From Bog-877 sp049518775 (GTDB lineage Bacteria > Chloroflexota > Dormibacteria > Aeolococcales > Bog-877), in contig JBEKRL010000059.1 in NCBI GenBank assembly GCA_049518775.1, positions 1-11,516 on the forward strand: a stretch of 11,516 nucleotides of DNA. The letters run 5' to 3'. Shown here piece by piece: positions 6,677 through 11,516 of this stretch. The notes under the pieces were generated by a model. The model did not search any database, was not told the DNA's origin, and was given only the letters and a program-made list of their open reading frames with translations. The position numbers and the translations under genes were made by a program. Positions within the stretch are counted from its first letter, which is position 1. Each line of letters begins with the position of its first letter.

Positions 6677-7222
6677 ATGACTACGACCACCCCCATCCCG
6701 GCGGCTCCTCCCGCCGGTACGGTGGTGCCGGTACCGGTGCCAAGGCGGGGCCCGGCCCGGATGGGACCCCGTCTGCGGGCGCTCCTCGACCTCTGTCCCC
6801 CGGGGGGCCCCGTCGCCGACGTCGGCAGCGGACATGGCCGGCTGGCGCTGGAGCTGAAGCGCCGGGCTCCTCACCTGGAGGTCTACGCGACCGAGCTCCG
6901 GGCCGGGCCGGCCGGCGAGCTCCGCCGGCTGCTCAGCGACCGCAGCGGAGTCCGGATCCTGGAGGGGGAGGGGCTGGTACCGCTGGCCGGGTTGGGCTGT
7001 CGCGGGGCGGTGATCGCGGGGATGGGGGGCAACACCCTGGCGCGGATCCTGGAGCGCGACCGCGAGCTGGCCCGCCAGCTGGACTGGATCTGCCTCCAGC
7101 CCGCCCAGCGTCGGGGGCGGCTGGAGGACTGGCTCCAGGCGGAGCGCTGGTACCCCTGCGAGCAGCGCCAGGTCGTCGAGCGGGGCCACGCCTACCAGAC
7201 CTACCTGGTGGCGCCCAGATGA
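6677..7222 (+). CDS. trmK: TrmK-family tRNA (adenine22-N1)-methyltransferase, short form
   Basis: A 181-residue class I SAM-dependent methyltransferase. Motif I is VADVGSGHG (46-54), and the diagnostic COG2384/TrmK segment IAGMGG lies at 113-118, followed by LQPAQ (140-144) and Y173-QTYLV near the end. B. subtilis TrmK makes m1A22 in tRNA. This protein is about 50 residues shorter than that enzyme (about 238) and lacks its C-terminal coiled-coil extension. Residues 1-28 are Thr/Pro/Val-rich and outside the domain; ATG at 6761 would remove them, but the TAGACT element favours 6677. The last codons overlap the next gene as ATGA (7219-7222). Confident in the family; the exact target nucleotide is inferred. 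Confidence 0.88.
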   Translation: MTTTTPIPAAPPAGTVVPVPVPRRGPARMGPRLRALLDLCPPGGPVADVGSGHGRLALELKRRAPHLEVYATELRAGPAGELRRLLSDRSGVRILEGEGLVPLAGLGCRGAVIAGMGGNTLARILERDRELARQLDWICLQPAQRRGRLEDWLQAERWYPCEQRQVVERGHAYQTYLVAPR

Positions 7223-7911
7223 AGCCAGCGGAGACACTGGCCGAGATCGAGGCCCTCGACCTTCGCCATCAGGCCCTGCTGGGGGAGCGGGAGGCGATCG
7301 CGGTGCGCGCCAAGACCGATCCCACCGTCCGCCAGTTGAGGCAGCGCCGTGCCCAGCTGGAAGCGAAGGCTGAGGAGCAGGCCTCAGCGCTGCGGCAGCT
7401 GGAGCTGGAGACCGCCGCGCTGGGCGAGCGGGCCAAGAGCCATCAGAAGGCGATCTACGACGGCAGTGTCCGTCACCCCGCTGACCTCCAGCGCCGCCAG
7501 CACGAGCTGGAGACCCTGCGAGGAAGGATCGCTGTCCTGGAGGAGACCGAGCTGGCCCAGATGGAGGCCCAGGAGCAGTCGGAAGCCGAGCTGGCCCAGA
7601 TCCGCGCTGAGCTGGCCGGCCGGGAGCGCGAGGTGGAGCTGGCCCGTCAGGCCGACCGCGACCGGGCGGAGGGGCTTGCCGCCGAGCTGATCGCCGTAGC
7701 CGAGGAGCGGCAGCGGCTGGTGGAGTCGGCCCCGGGCGCCGCCGTCCGCGCCTACGAGCGAACTGTGGCCCGGCGCCGGCCGGCGGTGGCCCGGGTGGTG
7801 GGGGGGACCTGCAGCGGCTGCCGCCTCCCGCTGGCTCCGCGGCTGCTCCAGGAGGCGCGGGGGGAGGAGTTGGTCACCTGCGAGAACTGCGAGCGGATTC
7901 TCCTGCTTTGA
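7219..7911 (+). CDS. Coiled-coil protein with C-terminal C4 zinc ribbon (COG1579)
   Basis: A 230-residue protein. Residues about 1-165 form a long charged coiled-coil hairpin rich in Glu, Ala, Gln, Leu and Arg; the turn region contains YDGSVRHPADLQ (80-91), a family hallmark. The C-terminus is a four-cysteine ribbon, C198-SG-C201 and C221-EN-C224. This is the COG1579/CT398 architecture. Relatives are nucleic-acid or adaptor proteins (FlgZ/HP0958 of Helicobacter is one), but no general function is settled. The ATG overlaps the trmK stop by 4 nt, and its own TGA overlaps the rnhA TTG by 3-4 nt, so the three genes are probably translationally coupled. Confidence 0.93.
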   Translation: MKPAETLAEIEALDLRHQALLGEREAIAVRAKTDPTVRQLRQRRAQLEAKAEEQASALRQLELETAALGERAKSHQKAIYDGSVRHPADLQRRQHELETLRGRIAVLEETELAQMEAQEQSEAELAQIRAELAGREREVELARQADRDRAEGLAAELIAVAEERQRLVESAPGAAVRAYERTVARRRPAVARVVGGTCSGCRLPLAPRLLQEARGEELVTCENCERILLL

Positions 7912-8357
7912 GCGCTGACCAGCGGTCGCCGTCGACCTGGGTTGACGGCTACTGCGACGGGGCCTGCAGCGGTAACCCTGGGCCTGGTGGCTGGGCGTAC
8001 CGCATCGAGTGGCCGGACGGCCCCGAGGAGGGTTCGGGCGGTGAGCCCAAGACCACCAACAACCGGATGGAGTTGGTCGCCGCCAGGGAGGCCGTGGCGG
8101 CCTTCCTCAGCCGCCGTCGAGATGGGCAGGGGCTGCGTCTCCACACCGACTCGCGCAACGTGATCGGTTGGCTCAGCGAGAACTGGAAACGCAAGCTCAA
8201 CCTCGACCTCTACCCCGAGCTGGACCGCCTGATCGCCGGCCTGGGCCCCAGCCTCAGCTGGAAGCACGTGCGCGGCCATCGCGACAACCTCGGCAACAAC
8301 CGCGTGGACCAGCTGGCCGTGGCCGCCTGCCAGGAACAGAGGACCGCTGAGGGCTGA
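7908..8357 (+). CDS. rnhA: Ribonuclease HI
   Basis: Cleaves the RNA strand of RNA/DNA hybrids, removing R-loops and primers. The 149-residue protein carries all the catalytic residues: D17 in CDGACSGNPGPGGWA, E55 in NNRMELVAA, D81 in HTDSRNVI, H124 and D134 in VRGHRDNLGNNRVDQLA. Length is normal for the single-domain enzyme; the acid phosphatase fusion seen in some actinobacteria is absent. The start is TTG at 7908, overlapping the upstream stop as TTGA; no ATG or GTG lies before the conserved core. It ends the trmK operon, 173 nt before rnpB. Confidence 0.97.
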   Translation: MSADQRSPSTWVDGYCDGACSGNPGPGGWAYRIEWPDGPEEGSGGEPKTTNNRMELVAAREAVAAFLSRRRDGQGLRLHTDSRNVIGWLSENWKRKLNLDLYPELDRLIAGLGPSLSWKHVRGHRDNLGNNRVDQLAVAACQEQRTAEG

Positions 8358-8358
8358 A

Positions 8359-8385
8359 CCGGCCACCGCCCCGGGCCCCGGCCGG
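8359..8385 (+). terminator. Weak inverted repeat after rnhA
   Basis: CCGGCC at 8359-8364 pairs with GGCCGG at 8380-8385 around a GC-rich 15-nt loop, starting one nucleotide after the rnhA stop. No T-run follows. It may end or slow the operon transcript, but such repeats are common in this base composition. Confidence 0.2.
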
Positions 8386-8491
8386 CAGGCTGGTGCGCCC
8401 GGAGAGGAATCGGGCCGCGGCGGTGCGGCGTGGATCTTGGGCCCTCGCGTCGCTGGAGGGGGCGGGCGGTGTTGCCCCACTGGCCGGCCAG

Positions 8492-8523
8492 CTGACGCGC
8501 CGGGGTCGAGGTGGCGTTAGGAT
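8492..8523 (+). promoter_or_regulatory. Putative rnpB promoter
   Basis: TAGGAT at 8518-8523 is a plausible -10 hexamer, and a start 7-8 nt later (about 8530-8531) coincides with the expected 5' end of RNase P RNA. The best -35-like hexamer, CTGACG at 8492-8497, is 20 nt away, which is long. A perfect 12-bp palindrome, CTGGCCGGCCAG (8480-8491), abuts it. Confidence 0.4.
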
Positions 8524-8530
8524 GGCCCGG

Positions 8531-8921
8531 GATGGCGGGCAGATGACCGCGGTCGGGCTGCGCCCGGTCGAGGAAAGTCCGAGCTCCACAGAGCAGGGCG
8601 CCGGGTAACACCCGGCGAGGGAAACCTCAGGGAGAGTGCCACAGAAAGACACAGCCAGCGGAAACGCTGGCGAAGGTGAAATGGTGGGGTAAGAGCCCAC
8701 CGGCAGCCGGGTGACCGGCTGGCCAGGTAAACCCCGCCCGGAGCAAGACCCGGCAGGGTGCGGGTGGAGACACCCCTGGGCGGCTCGTCCAGTGGCACCC
8801 GGGTGGGTCGCTAGAGGCGTCGGGCAACCGCCGCCGCAGATGGATGGTCATCACCCCTCGGGGGGAGCCCGCACGGCGGGAGGCCCGAGGGGCACAGAAC
8901 TCGGCTTACCGCCCGCCTTCC
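8531..8921 (+). ncRNA. rnpB: RNase P RNA (bacterial type A)
   Basis: Catalytic RNA that matures the 5' ends of tRNAs. It carries the universal 5' block GAGGAAAGTCCGAGCTCC (8570-8587) and the 3' block ACAGAACTCGGCTTAC (8894-8909). These pair as helix P4: AAG-U-CCGAG with CTCGG-CTT, including the universally bulged U at 8578. Relative to the E. coli CCGGG/CCCGG pairing, the CCGAG/CTCGG here is a compensatory change, which is strong evidence. GGTAA at 8726-8730 is the tRNA CCA-binding loop, and AGATGGATGGTCATCAC (8838-8854) is another conserved block. P1 pairs GGCGGGC (8534-8540) with GCCCGCC (8911-8917). Ends are set by P1 and may be off by a few nucleotides; length is about 391 nt. Confidence 0.96.
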
Positions 8922-8928
8922 CACTCCC

Positions 8929-8952
8929 CGCAGGGGGGCTCGCCCCCCTGCG
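8929..8952 (+). terminator. Strong hairpin after rnpB
   Basis: A perfect 10-bp stem (CGCAGGGGGG, 8929-8938, with CCCCCCTGCG, 8943-8952) closes a CTCG tetraloop 8 nt after the P1 helix. No T-run follows. It is a likely RNA 3'-end or termination hairpin of the U-tract-less kind, or a processing barrier. Confidence 0.65.
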
Positions 8953-8987
8953 CCGCCTCCCGATCGCCGGCAGGGGCCCACCGACGA

Positions 8988-9013
8988 GAATTCAGGGACA
9001 ATTCCCCCAATTC
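8988..9013. repeat. Nested palindrome between rnpB and mraZ
   Basis: GAATT (8988-8992) pairs with AATTC (9009-9013), and inside it GGGA (8995-8998) pairs with TCCC (9003-9006) around CAAT, with a symmetric 2x2 mismatch. It is the start of a locally AT-rich stretch in an otherwise GC-rich region. It could be an operator or a second transcript-end hairpin. Confidence 0.45.
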
Positions 9014-9031
9014 AATATCGAGAGTGAGGTG

Positions 9032-9046
9032 GTCTGGACAACAGAC
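9032..9046. repeat. Short inverted repeat upstream of the mraZ promoter
   Basis: GTCTG at 9032-9036 pairs with CAGAC at 9042-9046 around GACAA, just ahead of the putative -35. GAGA (9020-9023) and TCTC (9047-9050) could extend it across a bulge. Function unknown; may be chance. Confidence 0.25.
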
Positions 9047-9058
9047 TCTCCCAAGCTA

Positions 9059-9087
9059 TTGCGTTGCGCAACCGTTCGTGCTAATGT
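9059..9087 (+). promoter_or_regulatory. Putative promoter of the mraZ/dcw cluster
   Basis: TTGCGT at 9059-9064 and TAATGT at 9082-9087 are separated by exactly 17 nt, in the least GC-rich stretch of the right half. Each hexamer matches the sigma-70 consensus at only three positions, so placement is tentative. Transcription would start near 9094, just upstream of the three MraZ-type boxes. Confidence 0.4.
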
Positions 9088-9103
9088 GCCCATCACCTCC
9101 CGG

Positions 9104-9133
9104 CTGGGGGAAATGTGGTGAATATGGCGGAAG
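9104..9133 (+). promoter_or_regulatory. Three-box MraZ operator
   Basis: Three decamers lie head to tail with a 10-bp period: CTGGGGGAAA (9104-9113), TGTGGTGAAT (9114-9123) and ATGGCGGAAG (9124-9133). All share G at position 4 and GAA at positions 7-9. MraZ is known to bind direct repeats of a TGGG/GTGGG-type motif at one-turn spacing ahead of its own gene, so this is very probably the autoregulatory site. It overlaps the expected early transcribed region 35 nt before the mraZ start. Confidence 0.7.
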
Positions 9134-9167
9134 CCATCCAGGATGAACAGTTGGCAAGGGAGGCGAG

Positions 9168-9641
9168 ATGGCGTTCTCGGGCCGCTACGAGCACTCCCTG
9201 GATGAGAGGGGCCGGGTGGCGATCCCCGCCCGCTTCCGGGAGGAGCTTCGCGGCGGCTGGGTCACCACCCACCCGGCGGGCTTCCTGCTGATGTACCCCC
9301 AGCGCGACTGGGAGGCGCTCACCGCCGAGTTTCGCTATGACCTGATCGCCGAGGCCGGCTACAGCGGCTTCGTGCGTCGCCTCTACGCCGACTCCCAGGA
9401 GATCACCTGGGACAGCCAGGGCCGGATTCTGCTGCAGCCGCGGCTGCGCCAGCACGCTGGGCTGGAGTCCAACGTCGTCTTCGTGGGCGTCAACAACGTG
9501 GTCGAGGTCCACTCCGACCAGAGCATCAGCGTCCAGGCCGGCCCCCTCAACTCCGACGAGTGGGAGTCGATGCGCCTGACCGTGGCCGGGCAGCACCAGC
9601 CCCGCAGCCTGGCCCAAGGCCCCGAGGCGGGTCCCCGGTGA
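9168..9641 (+). CDS. mraZ: Transcriptional regulator MraZ
   Basis: First gene of the dcw cluster; a ring-forming DNA-binding protein that represses its own operon. The 157-residue protein has two SpoVT/AbrB-type half domains, each with the DxxxR signature: D12-ERG-R16 followed by VAIPARFRE, and D82-SQG-R86 followed by ILLQPRLR. The tail after about residue 143 is short and disordered. The ATG at 9168 has a strong GGGAGG (9158-9163) five nucleotides ahead. Its stop overlaps the rsmH GTG as GTGA at 9638-9641. Three direct-repeat boxes upstream match the expected autoregulation. Confidence 0.96.
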   Translation: MAFSGRYEHSLDERGRVAIPARFREELRGGWVTTHPAGFLLMYPQRDWEALTAEFRYDLIAEAGYSGFVRRLYADSQEITWDSQGRILLQPRLRQHAGLESNVVFVGVNNVVEVHSDQSISVQAGPLNSDEWESMRLTVAGQHQPRSLAQGPEAGPR

Positions 9642-10663
9642 GCGTCATGCTGGGGGTGATGCCCCGTCCCGCCCGCCGCACCGCACTGGCTGGGGCCGCA
9701 CGCCCGCGACACCTTCAAGGCACCCACGAGCCGGTGATGCTCAATGAGCTGCTGGAGCTGCTGCAGCCACGCCCGGGCCAGGTCGTGGTCGACGCCACCC
9801 TGGGCGCCGGGGGCGTCTCGAAGGCCTTTCTCCAACACGTCCTCCCAGGCGGGCGGGTCTTGGCTTTGGATCGAGATCCGTCCGCCGTCTCCTCCGCCCA
9901 GCGTCGGTTCGCCGAGCACGGTCGGGCCTTCACCGCGGTGGTGGGGCGCTTCTCGGACCTGGAGCGGATCGCCGCCGAGCACCAGGTGGAGCCCGACGTC
10001 GTGGTCATGGACCTCGGCATCTCCTCACTCCAGCTGGACGATGCCCGGCGCGGCTTCAGCTTCCGGGTGGAGGGACCGCTGGACATGCGAATGGATCCCA
10101 CCTTGCAGAAGCTGACCGCCGCCGAGATCGTGGCCGGATCCAGCGAGGCGGAGCTGGCCGACCTGTTCTTCGAGTTGGGCGAGGAGCGGCAGTCCCGCCG
10201 GATTGCCCGCGCTATCGTCGGGCGCCGGGCCTCGGCCCCGATCCGCACCACCACCGACCTTGCCGAGATATGCGCGGCGGCGCTGCCGCGCCGCTTCTGG
10301 CCCAAGCACATCCACCCCGCCACCAGGGTCTTCCTGGCCCTGCGGGTGGCGGTCAACGACGAGCTCGAAGAGCTCCGCCGCGGCATCCTTGCATCCACTC
10401 AGATTCTTCGGCCCGATGGGCGATTTGGGACGCTCTCCTTCCAGCCGTCCGAGCACAGACTTCTCAAGCACTCCCTCAACGTCCTAGCCAGCAACTGTGT
10501 TTGCCCGTCCCAACAACTGGTCTGCACCTGCGCCCATCGGGCTACCCTCTCCATCCTCACCCGGCGCTCGATCAAGCCCTCCCCTGAGGAGGTCGAGCGC
10601 AATCCCAGAGCTCGCTCGGCGCAGCTCCGGGTCGCGGTCAAGCTAGCCACGGCCGGCCCCTAG
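9638..10663 (+). CDS. rsmH: 16S rRNA (cytosine1402-N4)-methyltransferase RsmH
   Basis: Methylates N4 of C1402 in 16S rRNA at the ribosomal P site. From GTG 9638 (overlapping the mraZ stop as GTGA) it is 341 residues. ATG at 9647 or 9659 are alternatives, since homology begins only at H30-EPVML. Motifs: DATLGAGGVS (52-61) for SAM binding, D78/D80 in LALDRDP, MDLGISSLQLDD, RRGFSF, LDMRMDP, IHPATRVFLALRVAVNDE, and the cysteine-rich CVCP...CTC segment. Two departures from the family: GGGGHS reads GAGGVS, and the near-universal FHSLEDR reads FQPSEHR (268-274). That second motif lies in a stretch (about 10385-10510) with clearly more A/T-ending codons than the rest. The frame is intact and the C-terminal NPRARSAQLRVA is normal, so it is probably functional. 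Confidence 0.95.
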   Translation: MSVMLGVMPRPARRTALAGAARPRHLQGTHEPVMLNELLELLQPRPGQVVVDATLGAGGVSKAFLQHVLPGGRVLALDRDPSAVSSAQRRFAEHGRAFTAVVGRFSDLERIAAEHQVEPDVVVMDLGISSLQLDDARRGFSFRVEGPLDMRMDPTLQKLTAAEIVAGSSEAELADLFFELGEERQSRRIARAIVGRRASAPIRTTTDLAEICAAALPRRFWPKHIHPATRVFLALRVAVNDELEELRRGILASTQILRPDGRFGTLSFQPSEHRLLKHSLNVLASNCVCPSQQLVCTCAHRATLSILTRRSIKPSPEEVERNPRARSAQLRVAVKLATAGP

Positions 10664-10751
10664 GTCCGCCCCTCGGGCAGGTCGCGCCGACCCGCTCCGT
10701 CCTCCTCTCCGTCTCAGCAACAGTCCCACCCCTCACCTCGGAAAAGCCCAG

Positions 10752-11165
10752 ATGACCACCATCGCCGCCGGCTCCCGCGCCCGGGCGCGATTCCTCCCCT
10801 TCGATGAGGACGAGTGGGCCCAGGCCCGGACCCGGCGCCAGGGCCTGTCCCGCTCGCTGGTGTTCTGGCTGCTGCTGCCCGCCCTCATGGCCCTGGTCAC
10901 GGTGGGGGTCATGTACGCGTCCCAGACGGCTCAGGCCACCGCGCTCACTTACCAGATCGCCGCCCTGAGGGCGGACAAGGCTCAGCTCCTGTCGACCGAG
11001 CAGCTGCAGCTCCAGCGGCTGGACCAGCTCCAGAGCGCCGGCCAGGTCGCCCAGGCCGCCAGCAGCCTGGGACTGGCTCCGCCGTCGGCCTGGGCGGTCG
11101 TGAACCCACCCCACTCGTCCGCAGACCCCCTGCTCCCGGTGCTGGTCGCCCTCCGGGGCGGATGA
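10752..11165 (+). CDS. ftsL: FtsL-like bitopic division protein
   Basis: A 137-residue single-pass protein in the ftsL slot between rsmH and ftsI. The layout is a charged cytoplasmic N-terminus (1-34), one helix (about 35-56), an extracytoplasmic coiled coil rich in Ala, Gln and Leu (about 58-96), then SLGLAPPSAWAVV (105-117), a typical FtsL/DivIC ending. FtsL holds the FtsQ/FtsI/FtsW complex at the septum. Sequence identity within this family is always low, so the call rests on architecture and position. The ATG follows CGGAAAAG at moderate spacing. It is separated from rsmH by 88 nt of pyrimidine-rich sequence with no clear promoter or terminator. Confidence 0.82.
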   Translation: MTTIAAGSRARARFLPFDEDEWAQARTRRQGLSRSLVFWLLLPALMALVTVGVMYASQTAQATALTYQIAALRADKAQLLSTEQLQLQRLDQLQSAGQVAQAASSLGLAPPSAWAVVNPPHSSADPLLPVLVALRGG

Positions 11166-11168
11166 GAG

Positions 11169-11516
11169 GTGGCGTCTCGGTCCCAGCACCGCCCCCGGAC
11201 CGGTCCGGTCCCGCGCCGCCGTCCGGCTGATCTGGCCGGCCCCGCGGAGTCCGAGGTCCGCCTTCCCCCCGCCGGAAGGCGGATGGTGGTGTTGGCGGGC
11301 CTCTTGGTGCTGGCGCTGCTGCTGATGGCGGCCCGACTGGTCGACCTGGAGGTGAGCCAGGGCCAGCAGCTGGCGGCGGCTGCGATCGCCCAGCAGGAGC
11401 AGTCGTTGATCGTGCCCGCCGAGAGAGGGCTGATCCTCGATGACGACGGCCAGGTGCTGGCCGGCAACACCGTCGCCTTCGACATCTTCGCCGACCCGGA
11501 GGAGATTCCCCAGCCG
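11169..11516 (+). CDS. ftsI: FtsI-type penicillin-binding protein, N-terminal part (runs off the edge)
   Basis: The first 116 codons of a class B penicillin-binding protein, cut by the window end. A basic, Pro-rich cytoplasmic tail (1-38) leads into a membrane helix (about 39-58) and then the start of the dimerisation domain, with VPAERGLILDDDGQVLAG (82-99) matching the family pattern RGxIxDxxGxxLA. FtsI is the septal peptidoglycan transpeptidase partnered with FtsW. The start is GTG at 11169; the only codon between it and the ftsL stop is GAG, and both genes share one frame. ATG at 11283 would begin inside the helix and is unlikely. The transpeptidase SxxK motif lies outside the window. Confidence 0.9.
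   Translation, partial: MASRSQHRPRTGPVPRRRPADLAGPAESEVRLPPAGRRMVVLAGLLVLALLLMAARLVDLEVSQGQQLAAAAIAQQEQSLIVPAERGLILDDDGQVLAGNTVAFDIFADPEEIPQP

Noticed and set aside
8210..9121. Several frames across rnpB and its flanks
   Set aside because: This DNA is accounted for by RNase P RNA, its promoter and its terminator; the translations are compositional noise.
11162..11230. An ATG overlapping the ftsL stop as ATGA, suggesting the next gene start
   Set aside because: That frame closes after 22 codons without similarity. The penicillin-binding protein frame begins at the GTG at 11169.
1..11516. CRISPR arrays, insertion sequences, attachment sites, tRNA or rRNA genes
   Set aside because: No spaced direct repeats, transposase motifs, terminal inverted repeats, or tRNA/rRNA signatures were seen on either strand.

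Overview
This is a GC-rich (roughly 70%) chromosomal window with little intergenic space and strongly G/C-biased third codon positions. It holds thirteen protein genes and one structural RNA. Gene content is mostly core bacterial: Lon, RNase HI, RNase P RNA, and the start of a division and cell wall (dcw) cluster. The high GC, many TTG and GTG starts, one apparently leaderless promoter, and trmK next to a C4-zinc-ribbon coiled-coil gene suggest a Terrabacteria lineage such as Dormibacterota, Chloroflexota or a deep actinobacterium. That placement is an inference from style and gene order; no marker was compared.

Layout. (1) 25-777, minus: a COG4280-type membrane protein. By my reading it consists of two 3-helix repeats offset by exactly 119 residues and predicted to lie in opposite orientations. 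(2) 778-1054: a divergent control region with a clean inverted repeat and a 12-bp palindrome. (3) 1055-3619, plus: Lon protease with an extra heptapeptide-repeat linker in front of Walker A. (4) 5437-3633, minus: an operon of a tail-anchored pseudokinase followed by a NudL-like CoA-diphosphatase Nudix gene, whose true start may be a CTG overlapping the pseudokinase stop. (5) 5531-5827, plus: a small CxC/CxxC protein, convergent with (6) an alpha/beta hydrolase at 6613-5834. (7) 6677-8357, plus: an operon with 4-nt overlaps, trmK-like methyltransferase, zinc-ribbon coiled-coil protein, RNase HI. (8) 8531-8921: rnpB, followed by a strong hairpin. (9) 8953-9167: a structured regulatory region ending in three 10-bp-spaced MraZ-type boxes. 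(10) 9168 to the right edge: mraZ, rsmH, ftsL-like and a partial ftsI.

Functional logic. The right half groups RNA processing and modification (TrmK, RNase HI, RNase P RNA, RsmH) with the start of septal peptidoglycan synthesis (MraZ regulator, FtsL scaffold, FtsI transpeptidase). The left half is quality control (Lon) plus smaller accessory genes. No mobile element, CRISPR array, tRNA or rRNA was seen. The least explained items are the duplicated COG4280 protein, the pseudokinase, the Lon insertion, and the divergent 3' part of rsmH.
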